A stretch of DNA of 64,000 nucleotides from Chionoecetes opilio (GCA_016584305.1 JACEEZ010012893.1:279147-343146); one strand, 5' to 3'. Positions 31,380-44,101 are shown, counted from the stretch's first letter. Translations and numbers: made by a program. Notes: generated by a model not told the origin, from the letters alone.

Positions 31380-34300
31380 AGTGAGATTTGACCGGACAGC
31401 CCCTACAGCTTTAAGTAGAAACAACGCTCCTATGCGTGCTCATCTCATCCTGAACTGCTGTCATACTGAGAGAAACACTCAAGCATTCCCAATTGTCATC
31501 ACTCGAACAGCTGAAGGCCCTTTTTTTCCCTTGATTGTATCTGGAGACACAGTATGCACATCCATGATTGCATGTACAAACATCAGGTTGTTGTTTGATG
31601 CTAGAACATCTTCCTGGATTTCCGTATACAGTACACATGCAAGGGTTCCCCGTCCACAGAGCATTAAGATTCATGTTTTGGGGTGCTTGTGCATCCATCA
31701 TCACCAACAGAGTCAGTATCAGTTCCCCACGACACGACGGCATATTTTGATTGGGACACCATCTATGGCAGTTGATGTAATCATGGCACTTGATACATCA
31801 GCCAGTCAGCACTGCAACACTCTGTTTTGACAATTAACCCACAGCCTCATATTTCTCCTTTAATTTTTGATGAATCGGTCCTTTATTCCTGCCATTAACC
31901 CAAGAATGCCTTTTTTGATGTTGGTGGTTTTCATTTTCCAACTCAAAGACATGCAGGAGAAGTGTTCTGTTTGCTTCTTCGCTGCTGTTCCGCATGTTTA
32001 GTTGAGGAGTCACTGCCATATCCTTCCTAAACACTACTTTACTACCCTGGCCCATGTGAACAAGAACGATGGATCTACTGGGTCACACACCTGGTTGTAT
32101 GTGGGATCAGTCGGCCATGGCAAGTTTTGAAGAAATGTCCTCCATCAAGGACGAACGTGATTATCGGGAAGTTCTAGATGGTACATTCACTTTTCGCTTG
32201 AGAACACTAGCATGGACAAATCTTTATGTTCTTCCTCATGATACCTTTATCGAATAGGAGGGTGCTGTTTTTGGCAACTCTGAAGCAGATATTCCTCCAT
32301 CTCAGACTCCTCTCGATCACACACTGTGACCCTCAAAAAAAGAAATGAACAATACTGTTCTATTCACTCTCCCCTCAACCCCCGCCCAGTGAACCTGATT
32401 TTTGTCACCACTGATGCTGGTCACACGCCTTTTCCGTTTTAATTTTACGTCAGCATAGGTTTCGCCAGTCATTACAGAAGCACCTTGAACAAACTAAATG
32501 ACCAATATCAAATGCTTGATCTGCATTTACACCCTTGCCAGCAACACCGCTTGCTACACAGACAGGCGTCATGGTCTCCAATGAAAAGGAGAGTGTACTT
32601 TGAGCCAGTTTGAGGAAGGTCTCATAGGTCTTTTAGCACTCTGCTGCACTGCTACACCAGATCTACATGCGGGTCAGATGTGTGACTGTGGACTGCAGTG
32701 AAACCATTCCGAGGCATCGCATATTGGGGAGGCATCTGGCTCTAGCTGCACACCCAATTTTTGATGTGCTGTCTGTATTCCCTTGACCACTATCCTACCT
32801 CCGAAGTCTTCAGCAACCGCAATCATTCTTGGTCAATATTATGGTCGCTGAAGTTTCCACTCTCATAATTTGTCTTTTCTTTTCGGATGGTGAAATCCCT
32901 GCTCGTGAATCACAGTACTTGTCTGGAGACATGAATCACTTAAACCTTTCTCTGGTCAAGGTAGAGGCGGGCAGACTTTGCATAATGCAGGTTGGCCAGC
33001 ACATGGAACATGGGGATCATTTCACTGACGGTATGGAGATGTAAATCCCAATCTCCTGTGCATTCTGCTGCGGATGAACATTATAAGGTACGACTTGTTT
33101 CAAATATTCAACCCAAAGCTTTCCATATCGTGACTTTGGGCGACGACTCTTTCATCAGATCAATCCATGATCTGTGTGACTGTTGGACACATATATCATT
33201 TTCCACGAACAGTGGCGCAGTCAATCCACGTGCAGCAGATCTGTGGTGTAAAAGCCTGGATATGAGTGAGATTAACATTACTGAACGTCCAGGTGTCTCC
33301 ATAAGTTGGACATGATGGCTAATACCGACGACAGAAGATGCACGAAGTGCGCGAGCATATGCTGCTCGTCCCATTCATATGGATTCAGTATTGGAGCAAA
33401 ACATCTATCCCATAGACTTCCAAACCACTACCAACCCACACATATCCAACTGATCCCATGTATACCATGAGTAGGTGAAAACTTCCAAGTCTAAGACAAT
33501 GTTTTTTAGGTGTGCATGGAATGATTTAAAACAATTTCAGTTGTCTTTTATATAGAGGGGTTATCGAACGTACAGGACAAACACCAAGCCCATGCTCTTC
33601 AGTTAGTTTCTGTGCAAAACACAACAGAAGTATATGGTGTCAGGTCAGGCTGAGAGGTCCTGGTTAAACGAATGGCAAGATTGAATCTTACTTCTCTCAT
33701 GATTATCTCCCTCAACAGCACATTGCATAAACTGCTCTGATGACAGTCCGACACATAGATACCTAGAGAGAACTTGCTATCCAGAACTACCCGCATTCGG
33801 ACAATTTCAATAGGGATCGGGATCTTTGAGTTCAAGGGTCCCGACAATGACGACTTTATCCAAGTGTTGCTAGGTTTTCTTTACACTTTTTGATTGGACT
33901 TTGCCAAATTGAACCTTTGTGAAGCACAGTCTCTCTTAGTTAGAACGGGGAATGACAGACTGATTGTCTGCTCACCTATAGGGGTCACTAATGCATACCA
34001 CCCTAACATGCCAGGTACCAAGACCGTGAGGGTTCTAACATTGATGTCCAGCATTATCAAATATAAAATTAACAAAATCACCTTCGAGATCATACAATTG
34101 TTTCATCTTGTAGAGCAGTTGCATCTATAACGTTGAACCTCCTAGAATCATCCAGCAATGACATACTACTCATATATCTACGTAGTTCTCGAGACTCATA
34201 CTTGTGATTTGATATAACAGATATTGCTAGCAATATTGGGAGCACAAAATGATCGTTGTCGACACGAGACATTAATCCGTTGTAGCAAGTGCTGTACGGC

Positions 34301-35420
34301 GGCGTTTCACACCGACACTCTTGTCGCGATTTTGGATTTGATTATACCTCCAGTAGTTCTGTTTTCAACAGTCAGGCACCATTTTATACTGATGTCTTTG
34401 TCAATTGTGTCATTGTCGGGTATTTCAGAGTTAAACATATTACAGACTTACAATCATCTTGTATGATTTGCAGCTGCCATATCTATATTTTAATCCTTTT
34501 GTCATGTTACTGGACTCCTAATGTAATTCTAAGGATTGTTACTTCATCTACAAAGAAAGTATATATGGTCTGTTTTGAAATAGCACAAGTCCGAACAATG
34601 TCCCTGCACCTAACATTGCTCCAATTTTCTGTCCTGTCTCCTTTTGGGGCTTGTACCCTCTTTCTCCGGATCTAAAAAGTCCTCCATCTAAAGTCATAGT
34701 TTTCTGCAAGGTGAAACATTGACATTCATCATTGTCGTGTGATAAATTGACACAACTTCTGGAATGCCGCGTGTTTTGCTGCATTGACAGGTCCGGTGGC
34801 ACCGTTGATATCCATCACGGTTATTCTCGCTTGGAAATGGTTTGCCACATAGAGAGAAACTGACAGTCCATTAGGTGGACTTGACTTCAAGGCATCATAA
34901 AATCTACTCATTGGCTACAGCGAAGTCTACTCGAATCTCCCCCTCATCATGGCGATCGTGCCAGCTTTTCTATTCCCAATTACGCTTTGAAGGGTGGCTT
35001 TTGTCATAGCAATCATGTGCCCGTACCCGACGTTGCGGTATCTTTGTTTCTCCTTGTGAGTCTATACAGTCTTTGCACATGAGACAATCTTCTTTTATAT
35101 TTAGAAACTCGAGTTCTTGACTAAATTTTGAAGATGAATGGTGCCCCGATCAGAGTCCAATGGCCTCTTCTTCCCTTTTCCTTTGTAAGAAGTAATACTG
35201 CATGGTCGATTAGTTCGCTTTGACGTACATTTACTTACCATGACTGGGACTGCAATTGCAGCCTCGTCCTCTCAAAATATACAGACTGCAAAACTATCTT
35301 CTCTCTTCAATTGCTGGCTCATAGAGTCCGCAATGCCCTTATCATGACCTCTCACGATCTGTTGTGATCTGCTTACCGCATGGGGAATACGGCCAAACTC
35401 GGCACAATCATGAGGCAGTG
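31380..35420 (-). pseudogene. Academ-like transposase relic, copy X (full-length span, broken)
   Basis: Minus-strand pieces appear in protein order. An N-terminal zinc-type block, CLMCKDCIDSQGETKIPQRR, lies at about 35032-35092. FYDALKSSPP follows near 34900, then GQKIGAMLGAGTLF near 34610-34650. The middle has LANLHYAKSARLYLDQ (about 32953-33001) and DFTIRKEKTNYESGNFSD (about 32850-32903). The nuclease part has GTDTDSVGDD near 31700, NLMFVHAIM near 31575-31600 and RYNQGKKRAF near 31515-31545, where the FEN1-like helix-hairpin would sit. This lineage differs from copy Z, with NQGK in place of GKGK. Stops and frameshifts are frequent. No terminal repeats were identified, and the Cys-rich tail is not visible. 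Membership is inferred from motif order. Confidence 0.55.
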
Positions 35421-35424
35421 CACA

Positions 35425-36095
35425 TGAAAAACGAGAAATTATTATTAAATTATTTATTATTATTATTATAGATATCTTGTGGCTGGAATTATTATTCTTG
35501 GCTTAATTGATGCCTTCTCACTCATGGTATTAGTAATAGACTAGTAAATTACACTTTATGGCTAATTTTTTACCTCACAATGCACTAGGACCACTGGGTC
35601 ACTGTAATAGTTGCCAGTTTTCCGATTTTGGTATTTTAACCATTTATCGCAATTGTTTGCGGCCATCTTCAATTCTGAAATGCCACCAGTTAATTTTTGC
35701 AGAACTTTGCACAGTAGACATGCTTATGTTTTCTGGAGCTCCCCTGAAAAAATTCAGCTTTCTCTCTATTTTTTTCTAGGTTTTCTTAAAATTTTACTAA
35801 TGTCTTCCGTACTACAAGGCTTTGTTGTGGTATGGAAGATGGTGGACAGTTGGACCCAGTGCTGAGCCAGGCTTCCGCGTCCATGTTATTAATCAGTGGG
35901 CCTATACATCACAAATATACGCCATTTTTTTTTTTTATGCATTTTTCTTGTTTTTGAAGTCTGATATGAGCATTTTTAACTTAAACTCCACTGCCACTGT
36001 GGGAAGTGTGTTTACCCTTTATATTTACTTTACATTGTATTTCAGCCTTACATTGTCAGTGGTACTGTCTACATCATAATTTAAAATATAAACGA
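35425..36095. other. AT-rich spacer between two Academ-like relics
   Basis: It includes an ATT-repeat at 35430-35475 and a T-run at 35928-35938. It probably holds the untranslated ends of the two elements, but I found no clear inverted repeat. Confidence 0.4.
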
Positions 36096-36239
36096 ATCCG
36101 CCGATGCGGCAAAGGCGATATAAGGTGATCAAACCCATCAAACGTACATTAAATGCCAACCCACCCCGTGTACACATGTACGTGATGTTAGTTGGATCTT
36201 ATAAACTAACAAAATATTCTCCTTGGTAGTAATCATTGT

Positions 36240-37480
36240 AGTAATGGGGCCTGCAATCCCCAGTGACCTATACAAAAGGGGTTGTGGTTTTGGTTCTCTA
36301 AGCCGTCCATTACACTGCAAAGTTCTACTCCTGAGCACACTGTCCTCCGCAGTGGCATAAGTGCCGTTGCACTGGGGTACAGCCTTCAACACATTGCATT
36401 GTCACCTCTGCATCCCCTCTTGCCGCCACATCTGAGAAGTTGCCGGCTACTTCGCGTGGGGCCTCCGGGAGGGTTGTCCACAGACGTCCCATAAGTTTGG
36501 CCAAATAGGGGATGGTAGCTCTGCTACAAGCAAACCATCATCTGGCCCCAACAGTAGCCAGCTTGGTAGGCATTTTCTCCTATGTGCTGTCTGAGGGCTT
36601 CTCGAATGGGCGGGAGAGCATCTATTTGCTCTACGCTTCTGGGTGAAGAGCTGCTTAACCGTGCATTCGTTGAACATGCGTGGCTGCTAGTGCCAATCAT
36701 AAGGAGAACAACGAAATGCTCCAATTTGTCCCATGCTGTCATCTACAATTGAGGGGTTTGTGTATCGCCCAAGGCAACAGAAGTCGCAGTGACCTCATCA
36801 CAGGCCTTCCCGTCCCCATGCAGTCTTTTTGTTCCTGCCCTCCAAAGATTGACACATGTATCACACCCAGTGAAGGCATCGAACATGAGGGTAATCCTCG
36901 CACTTGTCAGCACCCCCCCTGCTGGGCAATCTCGTGACTGCTAAGAGCCTAAAATCTCTTCCGGTACCGAAGGGCAACCCACACTCATGCTATGTGAGGC
37001 TTTCTGCTGCTGCTCACCGCAAGGATTAGACTAAATCCCTTGGTTTGACTGTGCTTTGGAGATTGTACGAACCGGTGCTCTTGCGAACGGTGTGCACAGC
37101 TGTTGAACATCAGACTGGGAGATTATAAGTGTATGAAGCTGGTATAAGATGAGTGGCTTTGACTAGTCTTGGATTTGGGGCACATTCAGGATCATTGAAA
37201 CCGTGCGATGAGTGAATTTGGCACCGACTCTTCCTGGCAGTGGTGTCAAATGAACCACTGAAGGCAGTCCGGTCATCTTCAGCATGTCTCTTCGGATGCT
37301 GTTGCAGCTCTAGCCAGATGAATGCCATCACTGTCGGCTCACTGCTCACATGCCCTTGCGCAGGCTGATTCAACATCCTGGTATTGAAGAAAGCAAGTAG
37401 GAATGTTCTCGGCTCGCTTGTGCCTCCTCTAAGTCAGGAAATACCTCAAAATTCATTTTTTTTTAGTTTCGGTTGAGTGA
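36240..37480 (-). pseudogene. Academ-like transposase C-terminal relic, copy Y
   Basis: The nuclease helix region is clear: MFDAFTGCDTC at about 36852-36886. Next come FVVLLMIGTSS (about 36685-36720), SVEQIDALPPIREALRQHI (about 36575-36640) and ENAYQAGYCWGQMMV. A Cys-rich end follows (RQLLRCGGKRGCRGDNAMC at about 36400-36455), with two CHCGG-like steps reaching about 36340. The LPP..REAL..HI..A.YQAG..WGQ pattern is typical of this family. It is a different lineage from X and Z. Frameshifts occur between all blocks. Upstream, minus-strand frames at 37983-38667 may be the degraded middle part, but I cannot align them. Confidence 0.6.
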
Positions 37481-37689
37481 ACACCACGCCCAGTCAGGAC
37501 TGCGTTCCAAGCTGCTCCAGCCTTGTGTTGTACAGGGTTGCCAGGTCTATCACGTGAACACTGGTGCCACAGCAGAGTCCAGACGGGATTCCTCATGTAG
37601 GCCACCATTTCAGCAAGGGCTATGCCGTGATTTAACGACTCCATTGTTCATTCATCCTCATTCATCTTCGTGCCTCTGGCTTTTGTTGT

Positions 37690-37942
37690 CAGGGACGGCT
37701 AGACCGGGAGGGGGGAGGAAAGGGGGGAAGGAGGAGAGGGGGAAAAAAAGGGGGGGGGGGAGGGGGGGGAAGGAAAGAAGGGGAAAAGGGGGGGGGGGGG
37801 GGGGGGGGGAGGGGGGGGGAAAAGGAGGGGAAGGGGGGGAGGGGAGGGGGGGGGGGGGAAAAAAGGGGGAAGGGGGGAAAGGGGGGGGGGGAGGGGGGGA
37901 AAAAGAGAGAAAAGGGGAGAAGGGAAGGGGGGGAAGGGGTCA
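37690..37942. repeat. Pure purine (G/A) tract
   Basis: About 250 bases of G-runs with scattered A and no pyrimidines. It could form G-quadruplex or triplex DNA. Equally, its exact sequence is doubtful, because assemblers handle such tracts poorly. Confidence 0.8.
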
Positions 37943-38669
37943 CATGGTACCTGATGGCGCCATCGTTGTGTGACGATAGAGGCTACTCCTCACACTGTAG
38001 TGTAGAGGCCAACAGGTGGTGAGGATGGAATCTCGATGTGGTCGAGCACAGTTCGTGTGCACGCAGCAGCAAGATCAGAAGGATGAGGTAGTCGGCTTGC
38101 AGGGGAGCGCCTTGAACCGCCTTGGCTCCCTCACAGAAGGAACAGCGTGTTAAACGACGGAGGTGTGGTCCGTGAAACTCTGACTCGGTGTACTTCCTTG
38201 ACAATCTGCAGCTGATGCCACAGGAGTTTTCCTCTTCTCGGCTCGAAACAGTTTGGTTTTTGTTGTATTCTGAGTCTAAACACGAAGCAGCCACCGTGGC
38301 TCTGTGGTGCTTGAATGTTGCCTTGACCTAGCCCTCACCATCCATCAGTTTGTAGAGATGCTATAGTCTTGGCAGACAACCGATCTTGCGGAAGGCGGGA
38401 GATTGTCTCCAGAGTCCGGTAGCCGGCAGACACCGGTGCTACGCTTTTGGATTCGCTGGACAACATGCTTCTCAGAGTGTCTTTCTGACATAGCACACCT
38501 GGTCCCAATGTGTCAGACATGGAAGATGTAATACCAATGAGCCTGGCTGTTGGGGGGGTTTCCAACCCATAAAACGTTTGGCCATTGTCAGTCCCAGTCA
38601 GAATACCATTTAGGTACAGTAGCCACCAATGCAACCACCACCGTGACCTGAAGAAGATCAATAACATAA

Positions 38670-39100
38670 TTAAGATTGCACAATGTCTCAGCTCTAGTAC
38701 ATATTTAACAAGACAGATCTGTCAGATATAATAAGCATGACAAGGAAGAAAAACTTATATTGCGTCCTCTGTTAGGCCATCATACATGAATTGTGTTTCA
38801 AGTCAGTGGGGCCTAAGCATAACCATGTCAATAACAACTGAAAGCATAGATCCCTAGAATGTGTGTTTCTGTCCACCACAACATACTTGATATAGTTTCA
38901 ACTTAGGGCAAAAAATATAAATTGTGGCCGACATTTTGTAAAAAAGCCGCCAAAGCTCCCATGGACAAATATGCGATGTCCTATATCCAAAATATTTCTA
39001 AGGTATGTCCCCTAACTGTGTGCCCAAATGCCATGCTTTTATGCATCAAACCCCACAATTCGGTCGAAATTATCCCATAATCTGCTCCACTATACAGTCG
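38670..39100. other. Non-coding DNA, nothing recognised
   Basis: Unstructured sequence to the left of the palindromic MITE. Confidence 0.4.
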
Positions 39101-39415
39101 GCGCATGAAAAATAGCACACAAAAAAACTTGGGGCGGGAATGACGTCCTTAGCTGTTTGACAAGTTTCGGTGGGAGCGATTGAATTTTGTTAGCCTTTTT
39201 TGTATATTCTGGCAGTGTAATTAGATTTTCTGCTGTAGATTCCTCGCTCCTGCCCGCTCTGCATCTTCCCAAGTCATCAAAGGAAGAGGTTGTTGTGTTT
39301 GGTTCTTCTCCAACCTTCCTACCCCCCCTTTATCGCTCCCCTCCATCTTCTACCGGCCTTCTCCAGGTCCTACTAAGCATTATGCCGCAATCTCCATCAA
39401 TTGTGAAAAGATACA

Positions 39416-39829
39416 TATAGTAACCTTCTATCGAAGTGGGAAAATCATTGGCCCGATAGCAGGGAGAGTGTGTTTCCAAAAACATACCGTCCTCGGTGTG
39501 GTGCAGGCGGGCGCAAGATGGTGAGTTAAGGACTGTTTTGGTGTGGAAGAAAGGTCAGGGCGGCCAAAAAAACTTCAAAGAAGACTGATGCAACTGCGCA
39601 AAATATTATTGACATCAACAAACCTTATGATCAGTTGATCGTCTTCGTTTGGAAGTTTTTTTCTTGCCGCCCTGACCCTTTCTTCCACGCAAACAGTCCT
39701 CAACTCGCCATCTTGGAGGGTCTTGCGCCAGCTGAACTGCACCACATCGAGGACGGTATTTTTGGAAACACACATCTCCCCTCGGTAGCTGGCCTATTTT
39801 TTTCCACTTCGATACAAATGGTTCTATAA
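39416..39829. mobile_element. Inner palindromic MITE
   Basis: TATAGTAACC at 39416 and GGTTCTATA ending at 39829 bound a near-complete palindrome. TATCGAAGTGG pairs with CCACTTCGATA, and TGGAAGAAAGGTCAGGGCGG-like sequence pairs across the centre near 39605. TA ends suggest a Tc1/mariner-type MITE. It sits at the centre of the larger palindrome, so the two may be one foldback element. Confidence 0.65.
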
Positions 39830-39979
39830 TGTGTCGTCTTCACCTTAGATAGAGATTTGCCCGGCATATGCATTAGTAGACCTGAGAAGGCGTGAATATG
39901 GAGGTGGCAAATGGGGGTGTAGAGAAGTTGAGAACAAACACAACAACCTCTTCTATGATGACTTGGGAAGACATACATC

Positions 39980-40340
39980 ATAACATAAGACCATAAACAT
40001 AAGAAATAAGGAAGCTACAAGAGGCCGCGAGGCATACACTTGTAGTTCTGTCACCTAACACTACTACATCCACTCTTGTCATCCCCGATCCATGCCATCA
40101 CCAGCTCCTCTTTAAAGGCCCCTAATGACTCTGCCTAACTACCTGTCTCTGGAGGTACCATATCCATTAATTCACCCCCCTTATTGTGTTGAATCCAGGA
40201 GAATTTTCCCTACTAGGTCCCTTTCTAAATGCTACGCTTTTTCTAGCTTGAATCAGTTTTCTTCTTTTTCAAAGGCCCTGGTTAAAAGCCGTGTAAGACT
40301 GTTTCCTACATCTCGCTTTTATTACTAATGCTAACAATAT
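39980..40340 (+). repeat. Retroposon fragment with CATAAG-type end
   Basis: It begins ACATAAGACCATAAACATAAG, continues AAGGAAGCTACAAGAGGCCG and later CTCCTCTTTAAAGGCCCCTAATGACTC. I recall this order from abundant crustacean dispersed repeats. It interrupts the right arm of the palindromic MITE. Confidence 0.55.
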
Positions 40341-40529
40341 TTACCGAGCTCGGGCAGGAGCGAGTGAATCTAACAGCATAACCTAATACACTGCCAGATA
40401 TAAACAACAAAACATAAAAAAATTGTCAGAATCGCTCCCACCGAGATTGTCAAAAACAGCTAGGTACGTTTGATTCCAGGGTCCGGTGATTGCCGAAGTT
40501 TTTTTGTGGGCGTCCTAGAGAGTTTTTTG

Positions 40530-41060
40530 TGCGGGGGGCCGGACTGTACTAACTCTCTTAGTCATCTCACTTTCAGCTCCTTTCACTATGAAAAAAACTA
40601 CTCCGTGGTAGCTGCACTTGGGGAAGCTATCGGTCAGCGCACACGATCAGGGATTATCATAGTGTTTTAGATATTCACGTGGAAACTCCGCGGTTAACCT
40701 CACACACTGGGAACGGTGTTTCGGATAGCTGGAACTTTTTTCCGCGGGTGGAGTGCGTGGTACTCTAATCGGCTATCACACGCAGGTGTTTCGTTGACTG
40801 TACCATTTCGTTGGATTGTTTGGTCGAACTTTTGAGGGTCATTTCACCGAACTTGTTCGATGAAATGGTTTTGTGAATTATACAAAATGTTGCACATTTC
40901 ATCGAACATACCCTGGGGTCAAAATAGTCTAATACTTTATCTAGAGGTGTGTAAATATATGTTAGAAATTATTACAGCACTGAAATGAACACTATATCCC
41001 TATATACGTTCATGAAAATTAATATGACGATCAGTCTATGTATATTTGTGATAGATTTTC
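40530..41060. other. Non-coding DNA, possibly including LTR sequence
   Basis: Nothing recognised. Its right part may be LTR of the retrotransposon that follows. Confidence 0.35.
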
Positions 41061-41396
41061 AGAAATATGAAGGCTGATGTATGATGTGTTTTGTAGCGGT
41101 TCTGATGAACATTTAGTGAAAGCGATTGCAGTTTACTGGACACAGTACCCAGTGCTCAACATAGTACAAGAGAGGTGGGTGTGGACGTGTTGGCTGTGGG
41201 TGAATACTCCTTGCCTCTCAAGGCGTTCCCCAGGACTCGCTCTTCCCTGTCGGCGTTGAGTGGTCAGCCCTGTCCGCCAGGCTGAGATGAGTGGTCTCTC
41301 GCTCGGTGAAGACGATAGTCCGAGGCCTCGGTGGTGAGGAGCTCGAGCTGGAGTGAGTCCGATGGTTCGAAACCCAGCGGTGCGAGCGTCACATAC

Positions 41397-41421
41397 CCCC
41401 CCCCCCCCCCCCCCCCCCCCC
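41397..41421 (-). promoter_or_regulatory. Polypurine tract and start of the 3' LTR
   Basis: On the minus strand an uninterrupted G-run of about 23 bases follows the retrotransposon integrase. After it comes TATGTGACGCTCGCACCGCT, which could be the first bases of the 3' LTR. Gypsy elements place a purine primer exactly there. The LTR's far end was not found. Confidence 0.45.
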
Positions 41422-41424
41422 AGA

Positions 41425-43334
41425 ACCGAGTACTGGAGGCAGTTCGGCTGTTGAGAATCGCCCTGATCTTGGCTTCGGGTTTACAGTTTGTCGACTGTTG
41501 AGTGGCGGGGTCTATGTCGTGATCGTGTTGAGCGTCTCTCATCGATTGAGCTACCAGCATCACCGGCTTGTCGACATCCAGGTGTGCTGGCTTGAACGAT
41601 CCACTGAGACAGTCTCATGTCGGCCGCCGTAGTCAATGATGAAAAGCCTTAGGGTCGTGGTGCAGACTCGACAAATGTCCCTCATAGGCTTCTGAAGCGC
41701 GTCCGGAGCAAATCTCTGCGGAGAAAAACGTATGACTGTCTTGTATTCGGGTGGGACAAACCTTGTTGTAATGCTGGTGTCGAGATTAGGACAGGAGCAA
41801 AGCCATCCCAACTTTCTCCCGGGAGCGAGTAAGCATGTCGAGGAGACTCCTGATTTGATCCGCGCGATGCTGGGATGAACTCTCCTGGGACTGTAAGTGG
41901 GGCGCCGTTATAACCAGCTTCAGCCGAGGAGGTTGCCAGGTTTCTTTGGAACTGTGCGTATGCGCCCAACAATACCCACGGCAATTCATCCCCATAGGGA
42001 CCCGTTAGGTCTTCGCATGATGATGTCTTCATGTGCCGGTGAAACGTGCCACCATACCGTTTGCCTGTTGAATGGTAGGCAGTTGTGTGGTGGCAGCTTT
42101 ACGCCAATAAGCTGGGCCCATTGTTTGACCATAGTCCATCAGAGGTGAACTGTGGCACCTCTCCTGAAGAGATGTCTGCTTGGAACCCGAAGCGGGCGAT
42201 CCAGGAGGCGATGAGAGCACGTGCACATGAGGCGGTGGAAAGTATCCGAGAGCGGGATTGCTTCCGGCCTTCTGTATATCGGTCCACGATGTGAAAAGGT
42301 GAGTAACTCCCTCTGGACTGTGGAAGCGTCCTACGATGTCCCGTGGATGTGGTCGAAGCGTCGTTCCGGCAGACAAGGAAGTCTGTATGGTGCTTTGGTA
42401 TGTCGCTGAATCCTTTGAGGTTTGACAATCGATGCACGCCCTTGCCAGTTTCCACACCGCTTGGCGCAGCCCGTTGTCCCCCCCGCCACTAAACTTACCT
42501 CCATCATGCCTTTGTCGCGTCTGGATGGACGGGTGAGCAAAGGCCGTGCACATGTCGAAAATCCGCGGGGATGATAGTCTGGGCTGGTCCAGTAGACACG
42601 TGTGCACAGAGGAGTGGTGTGTTTGTCAGCCCAAATGTCATCTCTCCATACCATACCCGAGACGGCAGTGCTGTAGTGCGAGCATCTCTTCATCATCTTG
42701 CTGGGCTAGCCGCCAGGGCCATATAGTCATGCCTGGCCCAGAGCGTGATGGTATTGCTGGCGGCGCGCGAGAGCTTATCTGCGATCCTTATTACTTTCTT
42801 CCCAGAGACGTGCTGTACGCAGGTAGTGCACTCTGAAAGGTAGGTCAGGTGGCGCTGCGGTTCTGGCTGGCTGACCAAGGGTCGGACACCTTTGGTAAAA
42901 GCAAAGGTGCGAGCTTGTTGTACCGTAAAAGCTGTGAAATTCTGCGCTCGAGGAAGTAACGGAAATGACAGATAGCTTAGTAGAAGAGCGAGGAGTTACC
43001 CGATCGAACGAGCTGTAACTTCCGCTCCGGGGTCGCAGGTGACGACTGAAAAAGGAAGAGGTTGGGCCAGTTACGTTTGATAAGTTGTTTCTAGCACTAC
43101 CACCTACGCTGTGTCAGATGTGTCGACCGTGAGAGCTGTTGGTGCGTGACTCGTGGGTGTACACATAGTTGCCTTTGCTAATCCCTCCTTGGCGCTCTCA
43201 AACGCGGTCGTTAGCTGCATCGTCCCAGAGGAGCTCTTTAGGCTTGTAGCTAGAACCCTGAACAGCCCGGCTGCATGATCTGGCGGCTGCTGGCACGAAG
43301 CGGTGGTAGAAGGTTTACCATGCCGATAAACTCT
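41425..43334 (-). pseudogene. Gypsy-type LTR retrotransposon relic (RNase H, integrase)
   Basis: On the minus strand the Pol order is readable. EFIGMVN near 43315-43335 belongs to the reverse transcriptase connection. QRHLTYLSECTT near 42830-42860 and IADKLSRA near 42770 belong to the RNase H tail. The integrase zinc-finger and core region spans 42030-42600, with ARACIDCQTSK and QQANGMVARF at about 42040-42069. The integrase C-terminal part at 41570-41800 includes RFVPPEYKTVIRF and DYGGRHETVSVDR. Frameshifts occur every 100-200 bases and internal stops are common, so nothing is expressible. The 5' half (gag, protease, palm domain) is missing: the element is cut at 43335 by a Harbinger terminus. 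Confidence 0.8.
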
Positions 43335-43870
43335 GGGCCCATACTTATAGATATTTAGGATTTGTCTTAGACTCGCTCGAGTCTTAAAATGGCGGCCGGG
43401 TCCTAAATAATTTCGAGCGCGTCCTAAATCGCTAAGACTCGCCTAATTTCGATGTTTGGCTAAGGGGTGGGTGTGAGGTGTCCTAGCGAGCAGGGCGGCG
43501 TCTCAGACTCGTCCTAAGACGTAAACATGGAGTGCTCCACCCACTCCTGAGAACTTTTCGTGACAGGAGAGATGTACTGGACGAATTGTTGATACTAACT
43601 AATCAAGCGATACCGCTTGGAACGAGAAGGGATTATATATTGGACAGACTAGTGCGAGATGTAATATCAAGCAACACTGAAAAAAATACGGCGATCAGTG
43701 CATGACTCAAGAATCCTAAACGAGTGTGTTATTCACTCTTTGAGGTGGTCATGTTCCTCCTGGATGTCATCTGCTAGGAGACAGTGGCTACGGTATAGTG
43801 AGAGGTGGATGTTGACTCCCTATCAGCGTCCTCAGCCAGGCCCAAAAAACTACTACAATAAGTAAGTATT
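43335..43870 (+). pseudogene. PIF/Harbinger element fragment (plus strand)
   Basis: The left end GGGCCCATACTTATAGATAT followed by TTAGGATTTGTCTTAGACTC is a typical Harbinger-like terminus. A fragment of the Harbinger nuclease follows: GCHLLGDSGYGIV at 43762-43800, then LTPYQR-like and GPKK-like steps. The first catalytic region is deleted. It is inserted in the Gypsy relic. Confidence 0.65.
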
Positions 43871-44036
43871 ATTTAAGATACTCTTGGTTCTGTCATGCAT
43901 GGTGAAATATAAATTTTACGGCACTCGTGGAGAATATAGGTCCCGTCACTACCACCTGATTTCCTCGCGGTCCGTGTTGTCAAATATGTTTTTCTGCTGC
44001 AGTCACAGTGCAGTGTTACCATGCTGGGCGAGTAGT

Positions 44037-44037
<1 letters not shown>

Positions 44038-44101
<64 letters not shown>

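Larger units (their letters stand above)
39110..40520. mobile_element. Large palindromic MITE with ~170-bp and longer inverted arms
   Basis: The left arm, from CACAAAAAAACTT (39118) through GTGGGAGCGATT, is inverted at the right (AATCGCTCCCACC and AAGTTTTTTTGTGGG, ending about 40509). The inner part of the arm (CTTCCCAAGTCATC at about 39267; CCTTCTCCAGGTCCTACTAA) is inverted at about 39850-39970. The right arm is split by a retroposon at 39980-40340. The centre holds a second palindrome. It has no coding capacity. Confidence 0.7.

Noticed and set aside
36447..37376. Several overlapping minus-strand frames as separate small genes
   Set aside because: They are frameshifted pieces of one Academ-like protein and are annotated together.
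37473..37973. 166-codon Gly/Lys/Glu-rich frame and its Pro/Phe-rich mirror
   Set aside because: Both are produced by the pure purine tract.
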